A stretch of 64,000 nt of DNA from Gavia stellata. Lineage: Eukaryota > Chordata > Aves > Gaviiformes > Gaviidae. The stretch covers positions 437,501 to 501,500 of the forward strand of contig NC_082604.1 of NCBI RefSeq assembly GCF_030936135.1, in the 5' to 3' direction. The translations under genes and the position numbers were made by a program. How positions within the stretch are numbered: position 1 is the first letter of the stretch; every line of letters begins with the position of its first letter. This document shows, in pieces, positions 63,221 through 64,000 of this stretch. The notes under the pieces were generated by a model. The model was not told where the DNA came from and made no database searches. It saw only the letters and a program-made list of their open reading frames with translations.

Positions 63221-63645
63221 GTGAGTTTGTGAGTTACAAGCAGCATGGGCTATGCTCTGCACATTATTCCCTGCAAATGTCTGTGGAGGAGGAGAAGTCC
63301 AAGGTGTGTAGCATACCTCCTTAGCGCTACTGAAGTTGGTAGTGATTTTTCTGACAAGTGCCATATTGGTCCTGGATCTTTTGGTGCCATTGCAGTATAT
63401 GCAGCAAGACCCCTGATTTGTGGGCTCTGCCAGGTGTGATGTATGTGCTAAGCAACAGCCCTTGGTCTTGTGGGTTTCCTCTATGCTTTATACCTCATTG
63501 CCAAGTATATCATTCCCCTTATTTATAGAGTTATTTTTTTAATGGTAGAATGCCTGTGCATATTCAAATGTTCCTCTCCCTTGTGCTTGTATTGACAATG
63601 GTTGAGAATGGAAATAATAAAATTGAGAGCCTGGGAAAGAGGTAT
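63221..63645 (+). other. Sequence between MAP4K3-like exon and terminal LTR
   Basis: Non-coding sequence after the last visible kinase exon. It is the start of an intron interrupted by an LTR insertion at 63646. Confidence 0.55.
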
Positions 63646-64000
63646 TGACACGCGGAAACAAACTTCACAACTCACACAGAGTTATAAAGCAGGCGTGTTT
63701 ATTGCGGCACCGGGTGCAAGGGGATTTCTCCTCAAGGCTTGCACACCGGGTTAAAATCATGACAGGTATTTAAAACAGTTAACAATATTAGTTATTCCTA
63801 CTGGTTCTACCCCTTAATTAACTCTTGGTTAATACTTTTCTTACTTCATCTTTAAAGTTACAGTTCTCTTTCAATTCACCACACATGCTCAGAGAGTAGG
63901 GGGCTTAATTGGGTTGGGGCTTTTCTAGCTAGGAGGTGTGTTCCTTACCATTATAATGAGATTATAATGAGACAAGTTAACTCTAGGGCACTGTTTTGGC
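63646..64000 (-). mobile_element. LTR of the same family, cut by window end
   Basis: It starts TGACACGCGGAAACAAAC and matches the LTR at 35409-35944 almost base for base, with AATAAA on the minus strand near 63701. It continues past the window. What follows it is unknown. Confidence 0.85.

Overview
The window is vertebrate nuclear DNA, almost certainly from a bird. The signs are multi-exon genes with GT-AG introns, CpG-island promoters, an antisense CR1 LINE fragment, and LTRs and endogenous retroviruses (ERVs) of avian type, including a complete solo LTR whose ends and central text I recognise from many neoavian genomes. The species and chromosome cannot be read from the sequence.

The layout is a mosaic of one intact gene, three broken genes and large blocks of repeats. 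Positions 1-4070 are a (GAA)n-derived purine array of about 4 kb. Positions 4282-11720 (minus strand) hold five exons of an RBBP6-like gene. It lacks its ATG, its zinc knuckle and half its RING finger, and it starts at a CpG island (11.3-12.2 kb). Positions 12.2-14.5 kb hold pieces of one ERV (env end, LTR, pol). A CpG island at 14.7-15.4 kb carries two perfect RFX X-boxes. I see no convincing gene at 15.4-19.4 kb. Positions 19416-26135 (minus) are a second ERV with its 3' LTR, env, pol, protease and the end of gag. It is interrupted by a younger solo LTR with a 5-bp target duplication. Its 5' part is replaced by a 7.3-kb higher-order tandem array (26.14-33.44 kb). A GC-rich block and LTRs follow (33.4-37.4 kb).

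Positions 39229-43011 (plus) encode an intact forkhead protein, FOXJ1, the regulator of motile cilia. Downstream on the same strand, as in other vertebrates, is EXOC7. Only its first six coding exons are present, with a frameshifting deletion of about 20 bp in exon 5. After an LTR and a second copy of the GC-rich element come six exons of a MAP4K3-like kinase. These cover only the C-terminal half of the kinase domain and the start of the linker, with two +1 frameshifts. The window ends inside another LTR.

FOXJ1 is therefore the only host gene here with an intact reading frame. Fragments of RBBP6 and MAP4K3, which to my knowledge lie elsewhere in bird genomes, sit beside a truncated copy of the FOXJ1-EXOC7 block. 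Together with the array content this looks like a non-recombining, duplication-accepting chromosome (a W chromosome or a songbird germline-restricted chromosome) or a recent segmental mosaic. That reading is inference. The FOXJ1 copy also carries an unusual change in its DNA-recognition helix.
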